A stretch of DNA of 7,833 nucleotides from Pseudomonadota bacterium (GCA_018241865.1 JAFECY010000262.1:1-7833), one strand, 5' to 3'. Shown: positions 1 through 6,311, numbered from the stretch's first letter. Notes: generated by a model from the letters alone, not told the origin. A program made the numbers and translations.

Positions 1-788
1 ACAACCAAAAGAACGAAGAGCGCGACCCCTCGCAGGCACTGCTGCTGCTAGCGCAACTAGCCGAAGAACGCCAGGATACCGATGCTGCGCTGAAATGGCT
101 GGATCGCATCGAACCGGGCGAGGCCTATCTCGGCGCACAACTCAAGCGAGCACAATTGCTGGCGCGGCGCGGCGACATGGCTGGCGCGCGTAAAGTGCTG
201 CAGCAAGCTGCCGTCGATAGCGAGGCCGATAAAGTGCAACTCATCGTCGCCGAAGCGCAACTGCTGCGTGACGCCAACCGCACCCAAGAAGCCTTCGCCG
301 TACTGGATGCCGGCCTGAAAAGCCACCCCGACAACACCGATATCCTGTACGACTACGGCATGCTGGCGGAAAAATCCAACAAACTGGATTTGATGGAAAA
401 GACCTTCCGCAAGGTCATCGCCCTCGCACCGAAGAACCAACACGCCTACAACGCCCTCGGTTATTCCTTGGCAGAGCGCAAGCTGCGTTTGCCGGAAGCT
501 TTGACCCTCATCACCAAGGCAAATGAACTCGCCCCACAAGACCCTTACATCATGGATAGTTTGGGCTGGGTGTATTACCGACTCGGCAATTTAAAAGAAG
601 CTGAAATCTACCTACGCCGCGCCTATGCGCTGCGCCCAGAAGCTGAAATCGGTGCACACCTCGGCGAAGTGCTATGGATCAAGGGGGCAAAAGAAGAAGC
701 ACAAAAATACTGGCGCGAAGCGCAAAGCAAGGATCCGAAAAACGACACGTTGAAAAGTACCCTACTGCGCCTACAAGGTCGCCTGTAA
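1..788 (+). CDS. TPR-repeat protein, C-terminal part (5' end outside window)
   Basis: The reading frame is open from the first bases (first full codon at 3) to a TAA at 786-788, giving 261 visible residues; the start lies upstream of the window. The visible part is helical and made of tetratricopeptide-type repeats. The clearest consecutive units contain ILYDYGMLAEK, AYNALGYSLAER and DSLGWVYYRLGNLKEAE, each followed by a short turn ending in a proline (LAPKN, LAPQD, LRPEA). TPR arrays are protein-binding scaffolds, and no catalytic motif is seen. Methionines such as the one at 156 are internal, because TPR-like sequence continues upstream of them. The stop codon overlaps the lolB start by one base, so the two are probably translationally coupled. 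In betaproteobacteria a large TPR protein is often found directly upstream of lolB (recalled context, not checked here). A role in envelope assembly is inference from position only. Confidence 0.9.
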   Translation, partial: NQKNEERDPSQALLLLAQLAEERQDTDAALKWLDRIEPGEAYLGAQLKRAQLLARRGDMAGARKVLQQAAVDSEADKVQLIVAEAQLLRDANRTQEAFAVLDAGLKSHPDNTDILYDYGMLAEKSNKLDLMEKTFRKVIALAPKNQHAYNALGYSLAERKLRLPEALTLITKANELAPQDPYIMDSLGWVYYRLGNLKEAEIYLRRAYALRPEAEIGAHLGEVLWIKGAKEEAQKYWREAQSKDPKNDTLKSTLLRLQGRL

Positions 789-1408
789 TGCGCTGGCGTC
801 TAGTCGTCGCGCTACTGGCGACGTGTTTGCTGCTCGGCGCCTGCGCCGACATCACCCCGCCGCCCGCCACAGCGACGCGTGACGCTGCAACGCGGGCTTA
901 CCACGACACCATAGAAATGCGCGGACGCCTGTCTGTGCAATACCAGCGCAACGACCAGGAAGAAGCCTTGCATGGCAGTTTCACTTGGTCGCAAACCGCC
1001 CAACACACCAGCATCGCCCTGCTCTCGCCGCTCGGCCAGACTTTGGCTGTCATCGACGTTACGCCCGACCGCGCCACCCTCACGCAGTCCGATCACACTC
1101 CACGCAGCGCTGCCGACGCCGATACACTGGCTGCCGACACCCTCGGTTGGCCACTGCCGGTCGCCGGCTTGCGCGACTGGCTGCAAGGTTTCGCCACTGA
1201 CGCACAGGGTCGCCGCTGGAGTGCGCCGACTGGCGATACGCCGATCACACTCGTCACTCAAGATGGCTGGCAAATCAGCTATGTTAGTTGGCAAATCGAT
1301 TCGACCTCCCCCACGCCGCGGCCGCGCCGAATCGATTTGACGCGCACGACGCAACAAGCCGGACAAGTTGCTATTCGCATCGTCCTCGACGACTGGCAGC
1401 CGAGCTGA
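788..1408 (+). CDS. lolB: Outer-membrane lipoprotein LolB
   Basis: This 206-residue protein has a lipoprotein signal: a basic start (MRWR), a hydrophobic stretch, and the lipobox L16-G-A-C19. Cys19 would be the lipidated residue. Residue +2 is Ala, so there is no Asp inner-membrane retention signal at that position. The mature part has the LolB pattern: MRGRLSVQY near the start, [28 protein letters not shown], an [16 protein letters not shown] segment, and a final beta region ending in RRIDLTR...IRIVLDDW. LolB accepts lipoproteins from the periplasmic carrier LolA and places them in the inner leaflet of the outer membrane. The length matches the E. coli precursor (about 207). The start at 788 is preferred over an in-frame ATG at 674, which lies inside the TPR gene, because 788 gives an exact signal peptide and an AAGG lies 9 nt upstream. 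ispE follows after 4 bp. Confidence 0.92.
   Translation: MRWRLVVALLATCLLLGACADITPPPATATRDAATRAYHDTIEMRGRLSVQYQRNDQEEALHGSFTWSQTAQHTSIALLSPLGQTLAVIDVTPDRATLTQSDHTPRSAADADTLAADTLGWPLPVAGLRDWLQGFATDAQGRRWSAPTGDTPITLVTQDGWQISYVSWQIDSTSPTPRPRRIDLTRTTQQAGQVAIRIVLDDWQPS
1292..1339. repeat. 12-bp perfect inverted repeat within lolB
   Basis: CAAATCGATTCG (1292-1303) is the exact reverse complement of CGAATCGATTTG (1328-1339). The 24-bp spacer contains the palindrome CGCGGCCGCG at 1317-1326. Each arm also has a self-complementary 8-bp core, AATCGATT. The repeat could fold as a hairpin in the lolB mRNA. It lies wholly in coding sequence (the ...QIDS...RRIDL... region) and its function is unknown. Confidence 0.9.
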
Positions 1409-1412
1409 AACC

Positions 1413-2270
1413 ATGTCTGTTCGCATCCTAAAAAATTGCCCGGCACCCGCCAAGCTCAACTTGTTTTTGCACGTGACTGGCCGCCGCCCCGACGGTTATC
1501 ACCTGCTGCAAAGCGTGTTTCAACTGCTTGATGTTGGCGACATGCTGCATTTCTCGATTCGAGACGATGACCAGATCCGGCGCACGACCACCATTTCCGG
1601 CGTTCCAGAAGAAGCTGACTTGGTAGTGCGCGCCGCCCGACTCTTGCAGGCAACCATGCCAGCGGATCGCCCCCGACCGGGAGCCGACATCGCCATCGAT
1701 AAGCGGCTGCCGATGGGCGGCGGACTGGGCGGCGGCTCGTCCGATGCCGCCACCACTCTGCTGGCGCTGAATCACCTGTGGCAAACCGGACTTAGCCGGG
1801 TCGAACTGATGCGCCTCGGCCTACAACTGGGAGCCGATGTGCCGTTTTTCCTCTGCGGCAGCAATGCCTTTGCCGAAGGGGTGGGCGAACGTCTGACGCC
1901 AGTCACCACCCCGCCCGGCTGGTACGTGGTCATCGAGCCCGGCGTCATGGTGCCGACCGCCAGCATCTTCACCTCGCCAGAATTGACACGAGACACGAAA
2001 CCGGTCAAAATAGCGGACTTTTCCAATGCACTTATGGGCTTTGGAAAAAACGACTTGCAAGTCGTGGCAGTCAAGCTGTTCCCCGCGATTGCCGATGCCC
2101 TCACTTGGCTCGGACATTACGGCGATGCCAGAATGACTGGTTCGGGTGCCTGTGTGTTTTGTTATTTTGAACATGAGTCCGATGCCGACGCGGTGTGCCA
2201 AGCAGTAGCCGGGCGCTGGAAAGCATGGAAAGCACAAGCGCTTGCGCGGCATCCACTTGCAGATTTGTAA
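1413..2270 (+). CDS. ispE: 4-diphosphocytidyl-2-C-methyl-D-erythritol kinase
   Basis: IspE uses ATP to phosphorylate the 2-hydroxyl of CDP-methylerythritol in the MEP pathway for IPP/DMAPP synthesis in the cytoplasm. The 285-residue product is a full-length GHMP kinase. The N-terminal motif [21 protein letters not shown] holds the expected catalytic lysine (K14). The glycine-rich ATP loop is at about 100-111 ([13 protein letters not shown]). LGADVPFF with D142, the expected catalytic aspartate, follows, and the C-terminal MTGSGACVF motif is at 241-249. The ATG at 1413 is chosen because it lies 4 bp after the lolB stop and puts the conserved N-terminal motif at the usual distance; the upstream in-frame ATG at 1368 is inside lolB. 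No strong Shine-Dalgarno is visible, which fits translation coupled to lolB. The lolB-ispE linkage is also known from E. coli. Confidence 0.98.
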   Translation: MSVRILKNCPAPAKLNLFLHVTGRRPDGYHLLQSVFQLLDVGDMLHFSIRDDDQIRRTTTISGVPEEADLVVRAARLLQATMPADRPRPGADIAIDKRLPMGGGLGGGSSDAATTLLALNHLWQTGLSRVELMRLGLQLGADVPFFLCGSNAFAEGVGERLTPVTTPPGWYVVIEPGVMVPTASIFTSPELTRDTKPVKIADFSNALMGFGKNDLQVVAVKLFPAIADALTWLGHYGDARMTGSGACVFCYFEHESDADAVCQAVAGRWKAWKAQALARHPLADL

Positions 2271-2291
2271 AGTCGTGACCACCAGATTCGT

Positions 2292-2318
2292 TTGACGTCT
2301 TGTCCGCCGCTGCATAGC
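2292..2318 (+). promoter_or_regulatory. Possible weak sigma-70 promoter ahead of tRNA-Gln
   Basis: TTGACG at 2292-2297 matches the -35 consensus at five of six positions. The best -10 partner is CATAGC at 2313-2318, which is poor (three of six), with a short 15-bp spacer. It lies between the ispE stop and the tRNA, where a promoter would be useful. Read-through from the ispE operon followed by processing is an equally good explanation for tRNA expression. Confidence 0.3.
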
Positions 2319-2334
2319 GAAGACAGAACGGCAA

Positions 2335-2346
2335 ACAACCGGTTGT
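2335..2346. repeat. 12-bp perfect palindrome just upstream of tRNA-Gln
   Basis: ACAACCGGTTGT is fully self-complementary and ends two bases before the first base of the mature tRNA. It may be an operator-like dyad or a small hairpin in the tRNA 5' leader. A 12-bp palindrome is expected about twice by chance in a window this long, so function is uncertain. Confidence 0.5.
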
Positions 2347-2348
2347 GT

Positions 2349-2425
2349 AGGGGAATCGCCAAGCTGGTTAAGGCACCGGATTTTGATTCCGGCATTCCAA
2401 GGTTCGAATCCTTGTTCCCCTGCCA
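2349..2425 (+). tRNA. tRNA-Gln (anticodon TTG)
   Basis: The full cloverleaf can be drawn by eye. The acceptor stem pairs AGGGGAA (2349-2355) with TTCCCCT (2415-2421), seven pairs, followed by discriminator G2422 and an encoded CCA (2423-2425). The anticodon stem pairs CCGGA (2376-2380) with TCCGG (2388-2392) around loop TTTTGAT, giving anticodon TTG at 2383-2385, which reads CAA (and CAG by wobble) as glutamine. The T arm pairs CAAGG (2398-2402) with CCTTG (2410-2414) around TTCGAAT. The D-loop region includes GCTGGTTAAGGC. The first pair is A-T. The gene sits between ispE and prs, a placement I recall from other betaproteobacteria. Confidence 0.98.
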
Positions 2426-2466
2426 AACAATTCAAGCAGCAACAAAACAAAACAAGCAGTCACGAC

Positions 2467-2511
2467 AGCCGCCAATGCCAGACTCGAACAGTCAAGCCTT
2501 GGCGGCTTTTT
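2467..2511 (+). terminator. Rho-independent terminator after tRNA-Gln
   Basis: AGCCGCCAA (2467-2475) pairs perfectly with TTGGCGGCT (2499-2507), and a T5 run covers 2507-2511. The apical region of 23 nt is long for a terminator, but it holds a possible inner stem, GACT (2481-2484) with AGTC (2490-2493), that would extend the helix. It would end the lolB-ispE-tRNA transcript before prs. Confidence 0.75.
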
Positions 2512-2541
2512 AAGCTTTTAACGTTTGCGTCTGGGGATCTC

Positions 2542-3492
2542 ATGGCTCTCGAAAACCTGATGGTGTTTACCGGCAACGCCAACCCGGATTTGGCTCTGGG
2601 GGTTGCCAAGCAGCTCGGGATTCCACTGGGCAAAGCGCAAGTCACCAAATTTTCCGACGGCGAAGTCGCCATCGAGATCAATGAAAACGTGCGTGGCAAA
2701 GATGTGTTTGTGCTGCAATCGACCTGCGCGCCGACCAATGACAACCTGATGGAAATCATGTTGATGGTCGATGCTCTGAAGCGCGCCTCGGCCGGTCGCA
2801 TCACTGCCGCGATTCCGTATTTCGGTTATGCCCGTCAAGATCGTCGTCCGCGCTCGGCGCGTGTGGCAATTTCGGCCAAAGTCGTCGCCAACATGCTGCA
2901 GGAAGCCGGCATCGAGCGCGTGCTCATCATGGATTTGCACGCCGACCAGATTCAGGGCTTCTTCGACATTCCGGTCGATAACATCTACGCCTCGCCGGTA
3001 TTGCTGTCCGACCTAGTCGCCAAGAATTACGACGACTTGCTGGTCGTGTCGCCGGACGTCGGCGGCGTGGTGCGTGCCCGGGCGCTGGCCAAGCGCCTGA
3101 ATTGCGATCTGGCGATCATCGACAAGCGTCGGCCGAAAGCCAATGTGTCGGAAGTGATGCACATCATCGGCGATGTCGAAGGCCGTAACTGCGTCATCAT
3201 GGATGACATGGTCGATACCGCCGGCACGCTCACCAAGGCAGCAGAAGTGTTGAAGGAACGCGGCGCCAAGAAAGTGGTCGCGTATTGTACGCATGCGGTT
3301 TTGTCCGGCCCGGCGCTAGAACGCATTGCCGATTCACCGCTGGACGAGCTGGTGGTGACTGACACCATTCCGCTGACGGCCGAAAGCAAGGCCTGCAGCA
3401 AAATCCGCCAACTGACTTGTGCGGAATTGCTGGCTGAAACGATCCGCCGCATTACCAAGGGTGATTCGGTGATGTCGCTGTTTGCCGACTAA
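2542..3492 (+). CDS. prs: Ribose-phosphate pyrophosphokinase (PRPP synthetase, class I)
   Basis: Prs transfers the diphosphate of ATP to ribose 5-phosphate to form PRPP, the precursor for purine, pyrimidine, NAD, histidine and tryptophan synthesis. The 316-residue length matches the bacterial family (315 in E. coli). Seen in order: N-terminal [28 protein letters not shown] at 36-52, the flexible catalytic loop YARQDRRPR at about 96-104, the PRPP synthetase signature [17 protein letters not shown] at 131-147 with His133, SPDVGG at 170-175, the KRRP stretch at 195-198, and the PRPP-binding loop DDMVDTAGT at 221-229. The ATG at 2542 fits the family N terminus ([13 protein letters not shown]); a GGGGA at 2533-2537 is the only ribosome-site candidate. 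No convincing promoter is visible between the upstream terminator and the start. Confidence 0.99.
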   Translation: MALENLMVFTGNANPDLALGVAKQLGIPLGKAQVTKFSDGEVAIEINENVRGKDVFVLQSTCAPTNDNLMEIMLMVDALKRASAGRITAAIPYFGYARQDRRPRSARVAISAKVVANMLQEAGIERVLIMDLHADQIQGFFDIPVDNIYASPVLLSDLVAKNYDDLLVVSPDVGGVVRARALAKRLNCDLAIIDKRRPKANVSEVMHIIGDVEGRNCVIMDDMVDTAGTLTKAAEVLKERGAKKVVAYCTHAVLSGPALERIADSPLDELVVTDTIPLTAESKACSKIRQLTCAELLAETIRRITKGDSVMSLFAD

Positions 3493-3501
3493 CAGAATTT
3501 G

Positions 3502-3525
3502 CCCTGTGCGCAAGCACGGGGTTTT
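3502..3525 (+). terminator. Hairpin with GCAA tetraloop and short T run after prs
   Basis: CCCTGTGC (3502-3509) pairs with GCACGGGG (3514-3521), eight pairs including one T-G wobble, closed by a GCAA (GNRA-type) loop, with TTTT at 3522-3525. It looks like a partial terminator or attenuator between prs and rplY. The short T run suggests incomplete termination, so rplY may also be transcribed from prs. Confidence 0.55.
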
Positions 3526-3527
3526 AC

Positions 3528-3572
3528 TGTCTCCTGGTCGCGGGAGACATAACCGCAAGACACCTGTCTTGC
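3528..3572 (+). promoter_or_regulatory. Two consecutive hairpins in the rplY leader
   Basis: The first hairpin pairs TGTCTCC (3528-3534) with GGAGACA (3543-3549) around an 8-nt loop. The second pairs GCAAGAC (3555-3561) with GTCTTGC (3566-3572) around ACCT. Neither is followed by a T run, so they are not ordinary terminators. They end about 8 nt before the rplY ribosome-binding site. A leader or autoregulatory role for L25 is inference; autogenous control of rplY is known in E. coli and its relatives. Confidence 0.55.
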
Positions 3573-3579
3573 ACACACT

Positions 3580-3593
3580 GGAGTATGAATATG
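3580..3593 (+). promoter_or_regulatory. rplY ribosome-binding site that decides the start
   Basis: GGAG at 3580-3583 is 7 nt from the ATG at 3591 but only 1 nt from the in-frame ATG at 3585. The spacing favours 3591, which also gives the usual family N terminus MKVVAFAR. Confidence 0.75.
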
Positions 3594-4226
3594 AAAGTAG
3601 TCGCTTTTGCACGCAATGAGCAGGGGTCCGGAGCGAGCCGCCGCCTGCGCAATGCCGGCATGACACCTGGCATCATCTATGGCGGCACCATCGCGCCGTC
3701 CAACATCAAGCTCGACCACAATGCGCTGTATCACGCGCTGAAGAAAGAAGCCTTCCACTCCTCGATCCTCGACATGGAAGTCGATGGGAAATCCGAGCAA
3801 GTGCTGTTGCGCGACTTCCAGATGCACGCGTACAAGCAACTGGTATTGCACGTCGATTTCCAGCGCGTTGACGCTACGCAGAAGATCCATATGAAAGTGC
3901 CGCTGCACTTCATCAACGCTGAAGTTTCTCCGGCAGTGAAACTGTCGGCCGGCATCATCAGCCACGTGATGGCCGAACTGGACATTTCCTGCTTGCCGAA
4001 AGATTTGCCGGAATTCGTCGAGGTCGATCTGTCGAAGATAGAAGTAGGCCATTCGCTGCATCTGGCCGATTTGAAATTGCCAGCAGGCGTATCCGCCGTC
4101 ATTCACGGCGGCAACGACAATCCGACGATTGTTACCGCCTCGGTTCCGGCCGGCAGCAAGTCCGACGAAGCCGCTGCCGCGACCGAAGCTGCACCGGCTG
4201 CCGCTGCACCTGCAGAAAAGAAGTAA
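3591..4226 (+). CDS. rplY: 50S ribosomal protein L25, long CTC-type
   Basis: L25 binds 5S rRNA in the large ribosomal subunit. This is the long CTC/TL5 form with 211 residues, not the short (about 94-residue) E. coli type. The N-terminal 5S-binding beta-barrel covers about residues 1-92: [31 protein letters not shown], and [23 protein letters not shown] second beta domain follows to about 184 ([52 protein letters not shown]). The tail (187-211) is an Ala/Glu-rich, probably disordered stretch ending in two lysines. An upstream in-frame ATG at 3585 would add only Met-Asn and has poor ribosome-site spacing. The gene lies 98 bp after prs, behind three hairpins, and is closed by a strong terminator. 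The prs-rplY-pth order is common in proteobacteria. Confidence 0.98.
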   Translation: MKVVAFARNEQGSGASRRLRNAGMTPGIIYGGTIAPSNIKLDHNALYHALKKEAFHSSILDMEVDGKSEQVLLRDFQMHAYKQLVLHVDFQRVDATQKIHMKVPLHFINAEVSPAVKLSAGIISHVMAELDISCLPKDLPEFVEVDLSKIEVGHSLHLADLKLPAGVSAVIHGGNDNPTIVTASVPAGSKSDEAAAATEAAPAAAAPAEKK

Positions 4227-4252
4227 TCGCGCAGCACACCGTGCCCGCATGG

Positions 4253-4277
4253 AACCCGCCTTCGTGGCGGGTTTTTT
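4253..4277 (+). terminator. Strong rho-independent terminator after rplY
   Basis: AACCCGCC (4253-4260) pairs perfectly with GGCGGGTT (4266-4273) around the loop TTCGT, and an uninterrupted T6 run covers 4272-4277. It starts 27 bp after the rplY stop. It separates rplY from the pth promoter. Confidence 0.93.
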
Positions 4278-4309
4278 ATTGCCGACAGGCTGACCAAGTC
4301 GCGCGGCAG

Positions 4310-4338
4310 TGGACGCATCGAAGCGCGTTCAGGATAAT
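4310..4338 (+). promoter_or_regulatory. Sigma-70-type promoter for pth
   Basis: TGGACG at 4310-4315 (four of six) and GATAAT at 4333-4338 (five of six) are separated by exactly 17 bp. Transcription would begin near 4345, giving a leader of about 23 nt. No clear Shine-Dalgarno precedes the pth ATG. Confidence 0.55.
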
Positions 4339-4367
4339 GGCAAACCAATTCACTTCACACTGACATC

Positions 4368-4955
4368 ATGGCCATCCGTCTCATCGTCGGCCTCGGCAAT
4401 CCCGGCCCCGAATACGAACAAACCCGCCACAACGCCGGCTTCTGGCTAGTGGACAATCTCGCCAATGGCACGGCGAATTGCCGGTTAGCACGTGAGGCGC
4501 GCTTCAATGCGCTCACAGCACGCGGCAACATCGCCGCCCAAGAAGTCTGGTTGCTGGAACCGCAAACTTACATGAACCGTTCCGGTCTAGCGGTCGGCGC
4601 GCTGGCGCGCTTCTACAAGATCGCGCCGGATGAAATTCTGGTGGCGCACGATGAACTCGATCTGCCGCCCGGCGCAGCCAAAATCAAAAAAGGCGGCTCA
4701 TCGGGCGGTCACAACGGTTTGAAAGACATTACCGCCGCGCTCGGCACGCAAGATTATTGGCGCTTACGCATCGGCATCGGCCACCCGCGCGCCATGAACC
4801 TACAGCAAGTGGTGGCCGATTTCGTTCTGCATCGTCCGCGTCGAGAAGAGCAATTGTTGATCGACGAAGCCATCGCCCGAAGCCTAGATGTGATTCCACT
4901 GATGTGCCAAGGCAAGCCGGAAGCGGCGATGCTGCAGTTACACACCGTGAAGTAA
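4368..4955 (+). CDS. pth: Peptidyl-tRNA hydrolase
   Basis: Pth cleaves the ester bond of peptidyl-tRNAs that drop off the ribosome, freeing tRNA for reuse. The 195 residues match the family (about 194). The catalytic and substrate-binding residues are all in place: N11 in GLGNPGPEY, catalytic H21 in TRHNAGF, N70 in TYMNRSG, D95 in [10 protein letters not shown], and H115/N116 in GGHNGLKDI. The LRIGIGHP segment and a C-terminal helix follow. The ATG at 4368 gives the usual N terminus ([13 protein letters not shown]). It follows the rplY terminator and has its own likely promoter. In many betaproteobacteria ychF comes next on the same strand; here an oppositely oriented reductase gene lies between them. 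The two genes end 40 bp apart. Confidence 0.99.
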   Translation: MAIRLIVGLGNPGPEYEQTRHNAGFWLVDNLANGTANCRLAREARFNALTARGNIAAQEVWLLEPQTYMNRSGLAVGALARFYKIAPDEILVAHDELDLPPGAAKIKKGGSSGGHNGLKDITAALGTQDYWRLRIGIGHPRAMNLQQVVADFVLHRPRREEQLLIDEAIARSLDVIPLMCQGKPEAAMLQLHTVK

Positions 4956-4971
4956 TACGGTCTGTACGCTT

Positions 4972-4996
4972 GGGCTACGTTGAATAAATGTAGCCC
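4972..4996. repeat. Inverted repeat between convergent pth and reductase genes
   Basis: GGGCTAC (4972-4978) pairs perfectly with GTAGCCC (4990-4996) across an 11-nt loop. The right arm reaches into the last base of the reductase stop codon. It could act as a bidirectional terminator, but no T run follows on either strand, so any terminator activity would be weak. It might also be a copy of a genome-dispersed palindrome. Confidence 0.5.
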
Positions 4997-6117
4997 TACT
5001 TGAAATCCCACTTCATCTGCTCTGCCACCGGGATATGGCGGCAGCTTTCAAAACAGCGGCCGATGTAATCAGTGAGTGGCGGCGATGCCGGAATCCCTTC
5101 GGCGCGCAAATGCTCGTTGCGGAAGATGTAGCTGAGGCTGGCGAAACCGCCATACAGTTTCAGCGCCCGCAGCAAGAGCCGGTCATTGCAACCGGGGATG
5201 CATTCGCGCATGCGCGGCAGCAACGCTTTCAGGGAAGCGACGTCAAATTGTTCATACGCCGCACCCACCGGCGCAACGCCGCGCGCTGTTGCCAACGCAA
5301 TATCGATGTCACGGAAAGACACGCTCGATTCAAAACCGGCGGACACATGATAGACATTGCTGGCGAGGCGCTCCTTGCACGCCAGATCGAGTATCGCCCC
5401 GGCGCACCAATCGACCGGGATCACATCGATGTGGTCATCCAGCGCGATGGTGAACGCACCCAGCATTTGCGCCACCAGAAATACCCAGAAAATACTTTGC
5501 GACGGCGCGCAACCGAGCACGGTATGGCCGACCACGATGGACGGCCGTACCATCACCAGCGGCAGATCGGGGAACTCTTCGCGCAAGCGATGTTCGGCCA
5601 GCGCCTTGGAGTGGGTGTAAGGCACCAAGTGACTCGCTTCGTCCAACGGCAAATCGAGCAATTCATCAATCGCATCATCCCGCACCGCATCTTCACCGCA
5701 GGCCATGGCGGTGCCGATGTACAGAAATCGGGAAAACGCCGGCCGATCATGCAGCAAACGCGCCAGCGCGACCGTGCCATCGACGTTGATTTTTTCCAGC
5801 GAAGGATGATTGGAAAACGTGGCGAGCGCGGCGGAATGGATGGCGACCGAGACATCGTCCAGTCGCGCATCGCCGGCCACACCATCCAGCTCCGACAAGT
5901 CGGCGCAGACGATGTGACGCACGCCGATCTGGCGCATCTCGTTGTCGGAAGCACCCAGCAATTTGAGGTTGTCGATGACGCGGGTATGAGCCTGCGCCGG
6001 CGTATCGCCGCGCGCCAGCAGCAATAGCCGATCGGCCAGACCGCGCCGGATTGCCTCCACAGCAATCGCCCCGCCCAGGAATCCGGTGGCCCCTGTCAGC
6101 AGGATGGAATTCTTCAT
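4996..6117 (-). CDS. Extended SDR oxidoreductase, thioester-reductase-like (NAD_binding_4 type)
   Basis: This 373-residue protein starts with a Rossmann nucleotide-binding motif, TGATGFLGG (residues 8-16, GxxGxxG), suited to NAD(P)H. The SDR active site is visible: T136 in YIGTAMACG and Y167xxxK171 in PYTHSKALAEH. Other family signs are HSAALATFSNHPSLEKINVDGT at 94-115, the VMVRPSIVVGH strand at 188-198, and DVIPVDWCAGAI at 231-242. This pattern is typical of the male-sterility/thioester-reductase branch, which reduces fatty acyl-CoA or carrier-bound acyl groups to aldehydes or alcohols. The substrate cannot be told from sequence: no adenylation domain, carrier protein or partner gene lies nearby. 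The ATG (complement of 6115-6117) sits right before the beta strand of the Rossmann motif, but the ribosome site is weak. Base composition looks like its neighbours. It interrupts the pth-ychF pair, which suggests a lineage-specific insertion. Confidence 0.85.
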   Translation of the reverse strand: MKNSILLTGATGFLGGAIAVEAIRRGLADRLLLLARGDTPAQAHTRVIDNLKLLGASDNEMRQIGVRHIVCADLSELDGVAGDARLDDVSVAIHSAALATFSNHPSLEKINVDGTVALARLLHDRPAFSRFLYIGTAMACGEDAVRDDAIDELLDLPLDEASHLVPYTHSKALAEHRLREEFPDLPLVMVRPSIVVGHTVLGCAPSQSIFWVFLVAQMLGAFTIALDDHIDVIPVDWCAGAILDLACKERLASNVYHVSAGFESSVSFRDIDIALATARGVAPVGAAYEQFDVASLKALLPRMRECIPGCNDRLLLRALKLYGGFASLSYIFRNEHLRAEGIPASPPLTDYIGRCFESCRHIPVAEQMKWDFK

Positions 6118-6186
6118 GAAATTTGACTCGACTCTCTGAGCTTGCTTAGCGTGCGTGAAGCATCGCGTGTATGTTTCCAGTATGTG

Positions 6187-6206
6187 TCAAATTGTATCAA
6201 GTTGTA
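6187..6206. repeat. Tandem 10-bp direct repeat in the divergent promoter region
   Basis: TCAAATTGTA (6187-6196) is followed directly by TCAAGTTGTA (6197-6206), nine of ten bases identical, with a period of one DNA helical turn. Read on the minus strand, the units are TACAACTTGA and TACAATTTGA. They contain two -35-like hexamers 10 bp apart, TTGATA and TTGACA, facing the reductase gene. This looks like a possible regulator-binding site. It lies 70-89 bp upstream of the reductase start. No good -10 box at standard spacing was found. Confidence 0.5.
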
Positions 6207-6254
6207 ATCGACCGCGGATGACAAGTGCGTCACCATTTCCGTGCATGTCGCTTT

Positions 6255-6284
6255 TTGGCTGTTGACGGCGGCGAAGGTTAAAAT
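6255..6284 (+). promoter_or_regulatory. Likely ychF promoter
   Basis: TAAAAT at 6279-6284 matches the -10 consensus at five of six positions. TTGGCT at 6255-6260 (four of six) lies 18 bp upstream. Transcription would start near 6291, leaving a leader of about 60 nt. A better -35 hexamer, TTGACG at 6262, is only 11 bp away and too close to pair with this -10. Confidence 0.5.
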
Positions 6285-6311
6285 AGCCGTTTTTCGCAAT
6301 CGGCCCCTGCG

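Noticed and set aside
401..416. GACCTT-CCGC-AAGGTC hairpin in the TPR gene
   Set aside because: A 6-bp stem inside coding sequence is expected by chance several times in a window this size.
834..849. TCGGCGC-CT-GCGCCGA palindrome at the lolB lipobox
   Set aside because: The loop is too small for a good RNA hairpin, and the sequence is explained by GC-rich codons for the lipobox (LGACAD).
2349..2425. tRNA-Gln as an integration (att) site for a genomic island
   Set aside because: No second copy of the tRNA 3' end, integrase or foreign-looking DNA is present in the window.
2292..2513. Small plus-strand frame running through the tRNA-Gln gene
   Set aside because: It translates the tRNA and the terminator; there is no ribosome site and no coding character.
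3489..4250. Open frame (253 codons) on the minus strand opposite rplY
   Set aside because: rplY is unmistakable on the plus strand, and the antisense product resembles no family.
5035..6027. Long open frame (330 codons) on the plus strand opposite the reductase
   Set aside because: It is antisense to a gene with intact SDR motifs, and its Arg/His/Gln-rich translation has no domain logic.
6262..6284. TTGACG paired with TAAAAT as the ychF promoter
   Set aside because: The spacer would be only 11 bp, too short for sigma-70; TTGGCT at 6255 with 18 bp fits better.
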